A stretch of DNA of 64,000 nt from SIG307 sp045596385 (GTDB lineage Bacteria > Bacillota > Clostridia > Lachnospirales > Lachnospiraceae): the NCBI GenBank assembly GCA_045596385.1, contig JAZOCC010000018.1, positions 61,878 through 125,877 of the forward strand. The letters are read 5' to 3'. The notes below the pieces were generated by a model, which had not been told where the DNA came from, made no database searches, and saw nothing but the letters and a program-made list of their open reading frames with translations. Below, one piece after another: positions 33,431 to 42,650 of this stretch. Numbering within the stretch: position 1 is the stretch's first letter; each line of letters starts with the position of its first letter. The position numbers and the translations under genes are program-made.

Positions 33431-36400
33431 AAAGTATTGAGGTACAGGGCTTTAAGTCCTTCGCTAATAAAATATTGTTTGAGTTCCACGACGGTATTAC
33501 CGGTATCGTGGGACCGAACGGATCCGGTAAAAGTAATGTAGCCGATGCGGTGCGTTGGGTTCTGGGTGAACAGAGTGCAAAACAGTTGCGAGGCAGTTCC
33601 ATGCAGGATGTTATTTTTGCGGGTACTCAGATGCGTAAGCCGCAGGGCTATGCGTATGTAGCCATTACCTTAGACAATTCCGATCATAAGCTTCCGATTG
33701 AATATGACGAAGTGACGGTGGCCAGACGTGTATATCGCTCCGGTGAGAGTGAATACCTGATGAACGGCAATAATTGTCGTCTGCGTGATGTACAGGAGTT
33801 GTTTTTGGACACCGGTATCGGTAAGGAAGGCTATTCCATTATCGGACAGGGCCAGATTGATAAGATTTTAAGCGGTAAGCCGGAGGAGCGTCGTGAGCTT
33901 TTTGATGAGGCGGCCGGTATTGTAAAGTATAAAAAGCGTAAGGCGGCTGCGGAGAAGCAGTTGGAGGAGGAAAAGTTAAACCTTTCCCGTATTACGGATA
34001 TTTTGTCCGAAATTGAGAAGCAGTTGGGACCGCTTGAAAAGCAGCAGACGGCGGCAAGAGAGTATTTGCGCTTAAAGGACGAGTTAAAGCAGGTGGAGGT
34101 AAATGCATTCCTTCTGGAACAGGAAAAGCAGGAGGCAGCCGAAAAGGACCTGGATGAGAAGTTATCCATCGTGCAGAACGATTTTAACGAGACCTCTGCG
34201 GAGTACGAAAGCAGTAAAGAGGACTACGAACGCTTGGAGCAGGAGTCCGAAGCGCTTGCGGAGCTTCTTGCCGACAATGCGGCACGCAAGAATGAACTGC
34301 AACTGGATATCCAGAAGAACGAGAGCGAAATCAAGCTCTTGATGGAGCAGATTGCAACGATCCGTGTGGGCGAGACCCATGTAAAGGAACGTAAGAGTGT
34401 TGTAGAGAAAGAGCGTGAGGAAAAGCACAACGAACTGGCTCGTTACAAAGGCGAGAAGTCGGATGTGGATCAGAAGTTATATAAATTAGAGGATGCCAAG
34501 GAAGAGGCGGACCGGGAGCTTGAAGAAATCCGAGAGCGCATCAACGGATACGCCAACGAATTGGAGAACCGTAATGCGGATGTATACCGCCTTCTGACCG
34601 AAAACGGTACGATTAACACCAATGTACAGCGTTACCGCACCATTAAGGAGCAGAATCAGATTAAAAAGGCATCCCTGACTCAGAAGGTACTTAAGAACGA
34701 GACCGACAAGTCCGCCGCAGAGTCTGCGGTGGAAGAAGGCAGAAAAAAGTTAGAAGCGATTTCTGATAAAATTTCCGAGCGTTTGTCCGGCAACCGTGCG
34801 GATGAGGCGGAGCTTACGAAGATTCGGGAAGAATTAAATCGGATCCGCGAGAACTACGAGCAGACCCAGAGAGAATGTATTAGAGAGCAGTCCAGAGCGG
34901 AGTCTCTCCGGAATATTTCGGAGCGTTACGACGGTTATAGCGGCGGTATTCGCCGTGTCATGGAGCAAAAGGATAGAGAGTCCGGTATTATCGGTGTGGT
35001 TGCGGATATTTTTGAAGTGGAAAAGCAGTACGAGACCGCCATTGAGACGGCACTCGGCGGCAATATCCAGAATATAGTTACCGATACGGAAGCAACGGCA
35101 AAGCGTATGGTGCAGTTCTTAAAGCAGAACAAGGCCGGTCGTGCAACTTTCTTACCGCTGGATGCGGTAAAGGAGCGTGGCGGAGCCTCCGAAGATGTAC
35201 GGAAAGAGCGAGGCGTCATCGGTTACGCAGCGGATTTGGTAGATACCGAAAGTCGTTTTCAGTCTGTGATTAACTTCCTTTTGGGAAGAATTGTGGTAGC
35301 GGATACCATTGATAACGCATTACAGTTAGCAAAGAAATATAAATACAGCCTTCGAATTGTTACCTTAGAGGGCGAGCAGTTAAATCCGGGCGGTTCCATT
35401 TCCGGCGGTGCCTATAAGAATGCCAGTAACCTTTTGGGGCGTCGTCGTGAGGTGGATGAGGCACAGAAGCGTGTCGAAGAACTTGGTGAGCGCCTGGCTT
35501 CCATGGAAGAGCGCAGAAATACGTTGCGCATTTCCAGAGAAGAGATTACGAAGCGTTTAGAGGAGTCCAAGGAGGCTCTGCAGGAGGAGTTTTTACTCCA
35601 GAATACCGCGAAGCTGGAGCTTGACCGTATCGAAGCGGAAGCAAAAGAACACATTTCCTCCTATGATGAGATTCATAAAGAGCTTTTGGAAATCGAGGTA
35701 CAGGAGAAGGAGCTTACCGAGAATATCGAAAAGATGGAACAGGCCCTTCGGGAGAATGAGGAAGACAGTAAGCGTAACGATACCTGTATCGAGGAATGTG
35801 CTCACCATCTGGAGGAGGAGCGCCGCTTAGAGCAATATGCTTTAGAAAAGGGCGAGAGCCTTCGTATGGAACTGGGTACCATTAAGCAGAGCAGTCATTA
35901 CTTAGAGGAGAATATTGCCCGAATCGAGGGTGAGCTGGCAAAGCTGGCCGGAGAGGAAAGCCAGTTAAGCGATGAGGGTGCGGGAGCTACAGATGCGGTA
36001 ACCGAGAAGGAGAACCTCATTGAGCGGACCAGACAGGAAATCGAAACCTTGTATAAGCTGTGTGGCGGTATCGAAAAGGAAGCCGAGGATATTACAAAGC
36101 GTCGCGAAGAAGCGACCGCAAAGCATAAGGGCTTGTTTGCAAAGAGAGAGACTCTGGCGGAGCGGAAGGCGGAACTGGATAAGGAGTTGTTCCGGTTAAC
36201 CGATAAGAAAGAGAAGTTAAAGGAACAAATCGAGGCCCAGTGTGCGTATATGTGGGATGAGTACGAAATGACCCTGTCCGATGCGGCGGAGTTAAAGAGT
36301 GACGAATTTGACAGTCTCCCGCAGGCCAAGAAAAAGACCCAGGAGTTAAAGAATAAGATTAAGGGTCTCGGTTCCGTCAATGTAAATGCCATTGAGGAAT

Positions 36401-36978
36401 ACAAGGAGTGTATGGAGCGCTTTACCTTCTTAGATGCACAGCGAAACGACCTGGTGACGGCAGGTGAGACATTGGCTTCCATGATTTCAGAGCTGGACGG
36501 TAAGATGCGTGTACAGTTTGAGGAAAAGTTTGAGCAGATTAAGGATCAGTTTGATGTCGTATTCCGTGAGCTGTTCGGCGGCGGTAAAGGCACGCTGGAA
36601 TTGCAGGAGGAAGAAGATATTTTAACCGCAGGCGTACGCATTAACGCACAGCCGCCGGGAAAAAAGTTGCAGAACATGATGCAGTTATCCGGTGGAGAGA
36701 AGGCTTTGACAGCCATTGCGTTGTTGTTTGCGATTCAGAACTTAAAACCGTCTCCGTTTTGTCTTTTGGACGAAATCGAGGCGGCACTGGACGATTCCAA
36801 CGTAAAGCGTTATGCAGGTTATTTACACAAGCTGACCAAGCATACCCAGTTTATTGTTATTACCCACAGACGCGGTACCATGGCGGCGGCAGATACCCTG
36901 TACGGTATTACCATGCAGGAAAAGGGTGTTTCCACGTTGGTATCCGTAAACTTAATCGAGGATAAGTTGGATGCGTAA
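33421..36978 (+). CDS. smc: Chromosome segregation protein SMC
   Basis: Condensin ATPase for chromosome compaction and segregation. The 1185 residues show Walker A GPNGSGKSN near residue 32, coiled coils, a hinge (about 500-660), a second coiled coil, then LSGGEKAL signature and Walker B CLLDEIEAALDD. It overlaps rnc and is followed by ftsY, the conserved rnc-smc-ftsY order. Confidence 0.97.
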   Translation: MYLKSIEVQGFKSFANKILFEFHDGITGIVGPNGSGKSNVADAVRWVLGEQSAKQLRGSSMQDVIFAGTQMRKPQGYAYVAITLDNSDHKLPIEYDEVTVARRVYRSGESEYLMNGNNCRLRDVQELFLDTGIGKEGYSIIGQGQIDKILSGKPEERRELFDEAAGIVKYKKRKAAAEKQLEEEKLNLSRITDILSEIEKQLGPLEKQQTAAREYLRLKDELKQVEVNAFLLEQEKQEAAEKDLDEKLSIVQNDFNETSAEYESSKEDYERLEQESEALAELLADNAARKNELQLDIQKNESEIKLLMEQIATIRVGETHVKERKSVVEKEREEKHNELARYKGEKSDVDQKLYKLEDAKEEADRELEEIRERINGYANELENRNADVYRLLTENGTINTNVQRYRTIKEQNQIKKASLTQKVLKNETDKSAAESAVEEGRKKLEAISDKISERLSGNRADEAELTKIREELNRIRENYEQTQRECIREQSRAESLRNISERYDGYSGGIRRVMEQKDRESGIIGVVADIFEVEKQYETAIETALGGNIQNIVTDTEATAKRMVQFLKQNKAGRATFLPLDAVKERGGASEDVRKERGVIGYAADLVDTESRFQSVINFLLGRIVVADTIDNALQLAKKYKYSLRIVTLEGEQLNPGGSISGGAYKNASNLLGRRREVDEAQKRVEELGERLASMEERRNTLRISREEITKRLEESKEALQEEFLLQNTAKLELDRIEAEAKEHISSYDEIHKELLEIEVQEKELTENIEKMEQALRENEEDSKRNDTCIEECAHHLEEERRLEQYALEKGESLRMELGTIKQSSHYLEENIARIEGELAKLAGEESQLSDEGAGATDAVTEKENLIERTRQEIETLYKLCGGIEKEAEDITKRREEATAKHKGLFAKRETLAERKAELDKELFRLTDKKEKLKEQIEAQCAYMWDEYEMTLSDAAELKSDEFDSLPQAKKKTQELKNKIKGLGSVNVNAIEEYKECMERFTFLDAQRNDLVTAGETLASMISELDGKMRVQFEEKFEQIKDQFDVVFRELFGGGKGTLELQEEEDILTAGVRINAQPPGKKLQNMMQLSGGEKALTAIALLFAIQNLKPSPFCLLDEIEAALDDSNVKRYAGYLHKLTKHTQFIVITHRRGTMAAADTLYGITMQEKGVSTLVSVNLIEDKLDA

Positions 36979-37046
36979 CTGTGCTCTTGTATGGAAAGAG
37001 TGTTAAAAAACGCAGAATAGAGGAATTCAGATACAGGAGGATGACT

Positions 37047-37973
37047 ATGGGCGAAAAAAAAGGATTTTTCGGCAGACTGGCAGCAGGTTTGTCGAAGACC
37101 AGAAAGCAGATTGCCAGCGGATTTGATGCGTTGTTTTCCGGATTTTCCGGAATTGACGATGATTTTTATGAAGAACTGGAAGAGATTCTGATTATGGCTG
37201 ACCTTGGTATGGCGACCACGGAGGCGGTCATCGAGGATTTAAAGGTCAAGGTAAAAGAACGTCATATCAAAGATCCGGCAGAGTGTAAGGCATTGCTTAA
37301 GGAAAGCATCTGTGAACAGATGAATGTGCCGGAGGATGCTTATGAGTTTGAGAACAGGAAGTCGGTGGTATTAGTAATCGGTGTGAACGGTGTCGGTAAG
37401 ACCACTTCCATCGGAAAGCTGGCCGGTATGTTAAAGAATGACGGTAAGAAGGTGCTTTTAGCGGCGGCGGATACCTTCCGTGCGGCGGCGGCGGAGCAGC
37501 TCACCGAATGGAGTCACAGAGCCGGTGTGGAGATTATTTCCCAGAAGGAAGGGGCAGATCCTGCGGCGGTGGTGTTTGATGCGCTGACGGCGGCAAAGGC
37601 ACGAGGTACGGATGTACTTCTTTGCGATACGGCGGGACGTCTTCACAACAAGAAGAACCTGATGGAAGAGCTAAAGAAGATTGATCGTGTCATTGAGCGG
37701 GAATATCCGGATGCTTACCGTGAGACGTTGGTGGTTCTGGACGGTACCACGGGTCAGAATGCACTGGCACAGGCCAAGGAGTTTAACGAGGCCGCTAAGA
37801 TTGACGGTATTATTTTAACGAAGCTGGACGGAACGGCAAAGGGCGGTATTGCGGTGGCAATCCAGGCCCAGATGAATATTCCGGTGAAGTATATATGTGT
37901 CGGAGAGCAGATTGAAGATTTGCAGCGGTTTGATGCAAAGGCATTTACGGATGCACTTTTCGACGGGGAGTAA
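37047..37973 (+). CDS. ftsY: Signal recognition particle receptor FtsY
   Basis: GTPase that receives SRP-ribosome complexes at the membrane. From ATG 37047 (AGGAGG 37035-37040) it has 308 residues, with a short amphipathic N-terminus and no long acidic domain. NG-domain motifs: GVNGVGKTTSIGKLA, ADTFRAAAAEQL, DTAGRLHNK, and TKLDGTAKGG. The frame from 36981 has no RBS and is rejected. Confidence 0.96.
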   Translation: MGEKKGFFGRLAAGLSKTRKQIASGFDALFSGFSGIDDDFYEELEEILIMADLGMATTEAVIEDLKVKVKERHIKDPAECKALLKESICEQMNVPEDAYEFENRKSVVLVIGVNGVGKTTSIGKLAGMLKNDGKKVLLAAADTFRAAAAEQLTEWSHRAGVEIISQKEGADPAAVVFDALTAAKARGTDVLLCDTAGRLHNKKNLMEELKKIDRVIEREYPDAYRETLVVLDGTTGQNALAQAKEFNEAAKIDGIILTKLDGTAKGGIAVAIQAQMNIPVKYICVGEQIEDLQRFDAKAFTDALFDGE

Positions 37974-37994
37974 GGAAACGGAGGATTATAAGTT

Positions 37995-39215
37995 ATGATG
38001 ACAATGGAGCATTTTGAAGAAGCCTGCGAGGCCGTGAAGCGTGTCACTGCGCCGACCAAGCTTGTGTACAGTAATTTCTTTTCCGATTTAACCGGAAATA
38101 AGGTATATTTAAAGCCGGAAAACATGCAGGTAACCGGCGCCTATAAGATTCGCGGCGCGTATTATAAAATCAGCACATTATCCGAGGAGGAGCGTGCTAA
38201 GGGCTTAATTACCGCATCTGCGGGAAATCATGCTCAGGGTGTGGCATATGCGGCGAAAGAGTACGGTTGTAAGGCAGTTATCGTTATGCCGACCACTACA
38301 CCGCTGATTAAGGTAAACCGTACCAAGAGTTACGGTGCGGAAGTGGTATTGCATGGAAATGTGTATGACGAAGCCTGTGATTATGCGTTAAAGCTGGCAA
38401 AAGAGAAGGGCTATACCTTCATTCATCCGTTTGATGACGAGACCGTGGCTACGGGACAGGGAACCATCGCCATGGAGCTGTTTAAGGAGCTTCCGACGGT
38501 AGACATTATTCTGGCGCCGGTAGGCGGCGGCGGACTGTTGGCCGGCGTTTCTACTTTGGCAAAGATGTTAAATCCGAATATTAAAGTAATCGGTGTGGAG
38601 CCGGAGGGGGCAAGCTGTATGAAGGCTTCCTTAAAGGCAGGTGAGGTTGTTACTTTACCGGGCGTGGATACCATTGCGGACGGTACGGCGGTAAAGACGC
38701 CGGGTACCAACATTTTCCCGTACATCCAGCAGAACGTGGATAAGATTATGACGGTTTCCGATAAGGAGCTCATTGTATGCTTCTTGGATATGATTGAGAA
38801 TCATAAGATGGTAGTGGAGAATTCCGGGCTTTTGACCGTGGCTGCGTTAAAGCGTCTGAAGTGCCAGAACAAGAAAGTGGTAGCTATTATGAGCGGCGGT
38901 AACATGGACGTCATTACCATGGCTTCCGTGGTGCAGCAGGGTCTTATTTTCAGAGAGCGTATTTTTACCTTCTCCGTACAGCTTCCGGATAAGCCGGGTG
39001 AGCTGGTGCATGTAGCATCCATTATTGCGGAGAATCAGGGTAATGTTATCCGTCTGGAGCACAACCAGTTTGTCAGCATCAACCGAAACAGTGCGGTGGA
39101 GCTTACCATTACGCTGGAGGCCTTCGGACCGGAGCATAAGGAAAAGATTTTAAATTCGTTAAGAGCGGCAGGCTATGAGCCGAATGTAGTGGCATCTAAG
39201 GCAATGTATCAGTAA
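37995..39215 (+). CDS. ilvA: Threonine ammonia-lyase with ACT domain
   Basis: PLP enzyme turning threonine into 2-oxobutanoate. The 406 residues have the PLP lysine K51 (TGAYKIRGA), the SAGNHAQGVAYAA motif, the VGGGGLLAG phosphate loop, and a C-terminal ACT-like regulatory domain (about 330-406: FSVQLPDKPGELVHVASIIAE). This is the short TdcB-like form, so it could be biosynthetic or catabolic; the isoleucine genes are not nearby. RBS CGGAGGATT. Confidence 0.92.
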   Translation: MMTMEHFEEACEAVKRVTAPTKLVYSNFFSDLTGNKVYLKPENMQVTGAYKIRGAYYKISTLSEEERAKGLITASAGNHAQGVAYAAKEYGCKAVIVMPTTTPLIKVNRTKSYGAEVVLHGNVYDEACDYALKLAKEKGYTFIHPFDDETVATGQGTIAMELFKELPTVDIILAPVGGGGLLAGVSTLAKMLNPNIKVIGVEPEGASCMKASLKAGEVVTLPGVDTIADGTAVKTPGTNIFPYIQQNVDKIMTVSDKELIVCFLDMIENHKMVVENSGLLTVAALKRLKCQNKKVVAIMSGGNMDVITMASVVQQGLIFRERIFTFSVQLPDKPGELVHVASIIAENQGNVIRLEHNQFVSINRNSAVELTITLEAFGPEHKEKILNSLRAAGYEPNVVASKAMYQ

Positions 39216-39226
39216 ACGGAGGGTTT

Positions 39227-40114
39227 ATGAAGTTATTTGTCGTAACGGGTATGAGCGGTGCAGGAAAATCAAAGGCGGTAGATTTTCTGGAGGATTTGGG
39301 CTATTATTGTCTGGACAATCTTCCGGTAAAGCTGTTGTCGTCCGTTGTAGGCTGGATGGAAGGAAATAAGGATTTTTCCCAGAAGGTGGCGGTGACATTG
39401 GACATCCGCAGCAGGGATATTTCCGACAGCTTTTTCTCGGCGCTGGAGGCGGTAAAACGTCGCGGTGTACCGGTACGGGTATTGTTCCTGGATTGTGAAG
39501 ATTCGGTACTTATTAAGCGTTATAAGGAAAGCCGGCGTTTGCATCCTCTTATGAATCTGGAGAATCAGACGGACATTTCTTCTGCTTTAAAAGAGGAACG
39601 TCGTGTACTTGCTTCTGTTCGGGAGTCTTCGGATTATATTATTGATACGTCAAATCTTCCGACGGCATCCCTTCGGGAAAAGATTATTGAACTGACGGAG
39701 TCGGATACCGAAGCCGGCGGCATGGTGCTTCATTTTATGTCCTTCGGCTATAAATACGGCATACCGGCGGATGCGGATTTGGTATTTGATGTGCGGTGTC
39801 TGCCGAACCCGTTTTACAAGGAAGGACTTCGTGTACTGACCGGTCTTGATAAAGAGGTGCGGGACTATGTTTTTTCCACGGAACAGGCGGAAGGGCTGTA
39901 TACATACATCCGTGAGATGTTAAAGTTTTCCATACCTCTTTACGAAAAGGAAGGAAAGGCTCAGCTGGTGGTAGCCTTCGGTTGTACCGGCGGACAGCAT
40001 CGTTCCACGGCCTTTGCCTACCGAATGCAGCAGGAGTTTGCAAACGACAGGGAGAATGTAAAAATGACCTGCCGGGATATGAGTTTGAATCAGCATGAGG
40101 TAAAGAACCGATAG
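39227..40114 (+). CDS. rapZ: RNase adapter protein RapZ (YvcJ)
   Basis: P-loop protein that binds nucleotides and, in other bacteria, directs small-RNA turnover or senses UDP-GlcNAc pathway state. The 295 residues have Walker A GMSGAGKS near residue 8, the GYYCLDNLPVKLL block, and the C-terminal domain with FKYGIP-like GYKYGIPADADLVFDVRCLPNPF and GCTGGQHRS. yvcK and whiA, its usual neighbours, are not next to it here. Confidence 0.95.
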   Translation: MKLFVVTGMSGAGKSKAVDFLEDLGYYCLDNLPVKLLSSVVGWMEGNKDFSQKVAVTLDIRSRDISDSFFSALEAVKRRGVPVRVLFLDCEDSVLIKRYKESRRLHPLMNLENQTDISSALKEERRVLASVRESSDYIIDTSNLPTASLREKIIELTESDTEAGGMVLHFMSFGYKYGIPADADLVFDVRCLPNPFYKEGLRVLTGLDKEVRDYVFSTEQAEGLYTYIREMLKFSIPLYEKEGKAQLVVAFGCTGGQHRSTAFAYRMQQEFANDRENVKMTCRDMSLNQHEVKNR

Positions 40115-40120
40115 AATTAG

Positions 40121-40159
40121 AGGAAGTACTGTAGGATAGTGCTTCCTTTAATTTTTTTT
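40121..40159 (+). terminator. Intrinsic terminator after rapZ
   Basis: AGGAAGTACT (40121-40130) pairs with AGTGCTTCCT (40138-40147), one wobble, followed by a long T-rich tail (TTAATTTTTTTT). Confidence 0.9.
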
Positions 40160-40169
40160 AAAATAGCAC

Positions 40170-40198
40170 TTGACATATTATTAAAATGATAGTATCAT
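40170..40198 (+). promoter_or_regulatory. Promoter of the envelope cluster, -10 overlapped by an operator
   Basis: Consensus -35 TTGACA (40170-40175), 17-base spacer, -10 TATCAT (40193-40198). The -10 lies inside the first dyad (40186-40198), which implies repression by steric block or a need for an activator. Confidence 0.75.
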
Positions 40199-40234
40199 AA
40201 TGATAGATGATATTTTTGAAATGATAATATCATT
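40186..40234 (+). promoter_or_regulatory. Two ATGATA-N-TATCAT operator dyads
   Basis: Site 1 ATGATA-G-TATCAT at 40186-40198 and site 2 AATGATA-A-TATCATT at 40220-40234, with extra half-site-like ATGATA repeats between (40200-40212). The 6-1-6 to 7-1-7 symmetry is like that of many dimeric winged-helix repressors. The cognate regulator is not encoded adjacent and is unknown. Confidence 0.7.
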
Positions 40235-40294
40235 CTGATGGATAGCGCGCATGTCATCAAAAAATCATTTATCATGTTAAGGAGAGAAAAGCAA

Positions 40295-40867
40295 ATGAAA
40301 AAAGTAAACTGGAACTACATTTTTATTTTAATCGGTGGTGTATTGGGATTGTCCGCGATTGCAAGTCTGATTATCGGAATCATCGGAGGAAATCTTGCCG
40401 GATTCGGCGGATTCATGGTTATGTTTGTATTCATTGCCGGAATTATGGCGTTTGTATTCCATACAGAGTCCAATTTCGTTACGGACCGGCTGATGAAAAA
40501 GACATTGGAAACGGACGAGCAGGCGTTAACCTTTCAGAATTGCAGTACCTTTACCAGCAACAATGCCATCTTAAAAATTGACGAGGCAACGGGCAGAATC
40601 GGTTATATCTATTACCTGAATCCCACGGAGTTTGTGGTAGTTTCCGCAAAGAACATTACGGATATCAAGTCCGATTATATGAAGGGACCGTTAGGGGGCA
40701 CAAGATATGTATATTTCCAGTTTGTTTACGAAGGAAAGTGTACCAAGGTTCCAACCTTCACTTCAAGAAATATGTACAGCTTAAAGTCAGCAGAGGTTAT
40801 GGAAGCCATATCTAAGGCAGATACTTATGCAGAGCTGTTAGAACGTACAAAGGGTGCGGCACAGTAG
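40295..40867 (+). CDS. Membrane protein of unknown function (first gene of dyad-controlled cluster)
   Basis: Unrecognised 190-residue protein from ATG 40295 (RBS AAGGAGAG). It has two N-terminal membrane segments (about 6-30 and 35-55) and a soluble C-terminal domain of about 125 residues with FTSNNAILKIDEATGRIGYIYYLN and a YVYFQF strand; this could be a PH-like or beta-sandwich fold, which is a guess. It is the promoter-proximal gene of four. Confidence 0.75.
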   Translation: MKKVNWNYIFILIGGVLGLSAIASLIIGIIGGNLAGFGGFMVMFVFIAGIMAFVFHTESNFVTDRLMKKTLETDEQALTFQNCSTFTSNNAILKIDEATGRIGYIYYLNPTEFVVVSAKNITDIKSDYMKGPLGGTRYVYFQFVYEGKCTKVPTFTSRNMYSLKSAEVMEAISKADTYAELLERTKGAAQ

Positions 40868-40877
40868 GAGGTGCCTT

Positions 40878-41318
40878 ATGGATATAATTGTATCGATTCT
40901 TGCATGGACACCGGGGATAGTATTTGTTCTTGTAATCTTTGCAAGGTTTATTTGGCCGCTCATCGTAAGGGGAATCATTAGGGCGGCAGAGAAAAAAGGA
41001 AATGTATGCGATGTATGTAAGGGGAACATGCAGGAGCTGCGAGAAGATTTCCGGTTGTTGCCGGTGAGGTTTGACGAAAGCCATGACCGGAGTGCGGGAT
41101 ATTACATACATTCCACGACTCCGGTGAAGGAGTTATCCCAGGTGCCGTCGGGAAGCAGAGCCTGTAAAATATATTTACTTCAATGCCAAAATTGTGGTAT
41201 AAAAGAAGTGGCGGTAATCGACATCCTGCCGGTACGTGGTCAGGAAATATTAAAGAATGCGGATGTGTTTCCGTATGAGGAATTCAGGGAGTTTTATGAA
41301 ATAGAGGAAAGAATTTAG
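40878..41318 (+). CDS. Membrane-anchored zinc-ribbon-like protein
   Basis: Unrecognised 146-residue protein. One N-terminal membrane segment (about 5-35) is followed by a soluble domain with two Cys pairs, CDVC at about residue 44 and CQNC at about residue 105, that could bind one metal ion. The start ATG 40878 is set by TAGGAGGTG. The gene is 10 bp after its neighbour and directly abuts the next frame. Confidence 0.75.
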   Translation: MDIIVSILAWTPGIVFVLVIFARFIWPLIVRGIIRAAEKKGNVCDVCKGNMQELREDFRLLPVRFDESHDRSAGYYIHSTTPVKELSQVPSGSRACKIYLLQCQNCGIKEVAVIDILPVRGQEILKNADVFPYEEFREFYEIEERI

Positions 41319-41342
41319 TTGAAACAAAAAAGAAGGAGAACG

Positions 41343-42611
41343 ATGATGAAAAAAATACGTAAGATGTTGTGTTTTGTTATGGTACTGGTATTGGCACTGA
41401 GCTTTGCCGGTTGCTCCGGTATGGATTTTGAGTTGGACGATGAGAAGTTTATTGAAGAGAGTGCCGCAAAGATATCCGAGGAGATTACCAGCGGTCAGTT
41501 TGTAATCGACGGTGTGATTTATCAGTTCCCGATGCCGCTGTCCGATTGGTTGGACAACGGATGGCACGTATCTTCTACCTATGATAATGCTGAGGATTTT
41601 CGCTTAGATCCGTATTATACAAGCAATCAATTTGAGTTGTTTGATGAGGAGAATAAGGATTATGTACAATTAACTGTGTACAATGACACCGATGAGGCGG
41701 CTCCGATTGAGGAGTGTATGGTATATTCTTTGCGGATGTCTACCTCGGAAGTGGATGTAGTATTCCCGAAGGGTATGACCAAGAGAAATAATCCGGAAGA
41801 TATCCTGGCTGCTTACGGTGAGCCGGATGCCAAAGGAGATTCTAAAAATGATTTGGAGGCTATTTACTACTTTAGTGATGAGCTTGGCCAGTGTTATGTG
41901 GAATTGGACGTAATAGATAATGATTATACAGAGAATCCGTTCTACCGCGTGTACTTCGGTATGGTTTCGGCGGAAGAGTACTGGGATATAATGATTGCTC
42001 AGAAGGGTGTGGAAGGAACAGCAGAGTTCTGCTTTGATGCAGCCATGAAGGCCAGCTTTTATGCGGATTTTGAGGCTTATAGTGAAATGAGTATGGATTC
42101 TTTAGAGGGTGCACAGGAACTATATGATACGGAGGTCGAATATTTTGCGGATTGCCTGTTGTACTATACCGACATTACGGAAGAGTATATTACCAACGAG
42201 GTAAGAAATCGTGTGATTGAGGTGTCTAAGGAAGTTCTTTCCAAGGTAAAGTGGGAGGTAAAGAGTGTGGATGTCAATGCATTTAAGGAAGGCACCATGA
42301 CCGTAACCCTTTATCCGACGGATTTCTTCTATATAATCGATGAGGATTTATTTGAGGCAACCGATACGTTCAATACTAAGTATTTTGACGTGGATTACGA
42401 GACGATTTCCTATGAAGAGTACGATGCTTTAGAAAAGGAATATACGGAACTGATGGTAGCGGTATTGGAGAAGAATGCGGCTTCGGCAGGTACCTTAGAT
42501 GCGGTTGAGTGTACTTATGAGGTGAATTTAAAAGACGGATTCCATTTTTCCGATGCGGCATGGGATGATGTAGATGATAGAATTATGGATTTGGTGGCTG
42601 AGGAAGAGTAA
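41343..42611 (+). CDS. Lipoprotein of unknown function, two-domain
   Basis: The 422-residue protein starts at ATG 41343 or 41346 (RBS AAGGAG 41332-41337). A lipoprotein signal ends in the lipobox SFAGC. The mature part has an N-terminal region (about 50-220) that repeats short acidic beta-strand blocks and a C-terminal helical/beta domain with FYADFEAYSEMS and EVLSKVKWEVKSVDVN. It is strongly acidic and cysteine-poor. I cannot assign a family with confidence. Confidence 0.75.
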   Translation: MMKKIRKMLCFVMVLVLALSFAGCSGMDFELDDEKFIEESAAKISEEITSGQFVIDGVIYQFPMPLSDWLDNGWHVSSTYDNAEDFRLDPYYTSNQFELFDEENKDYVQLTVYNDTDEAAPIEECMVYSLRMSTSEVDVVFPKGMTKRNNPEDILAAYGEPDAKGDSKNDLEAIYYFSDELGQCYVELDVIDNDYTENPFYRVYFGMVSAEEYWDIMIAQKGVEGTAEFCFDAAMKASFYADFEAYSEMSMDSLEGAQELYDTEVEYFADCLLYYTDITEEYITNEVRNRVIEVSKEVLSKVKWEVKSVDVNAFKEGTMTVTLYPTDFFYIIDEDLFEATDTFNTKYFDVDYETISYEEYDALEKEYTELMVAVLEKNAASAGTLDAVECTYEVNLKDGFHFSDAAWDDVDDRIMDLVAEEE

Positions 42612-42650
42612 TTAATGAATCATAAACAAAAGAAATAAAGGAGAGTATCT

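Noticed and set aside
35898..36482. 194-residue antisense open frame inside smc
   Set aside because: Ser/Phe-rich mirror of a coiled coil; no RBS.
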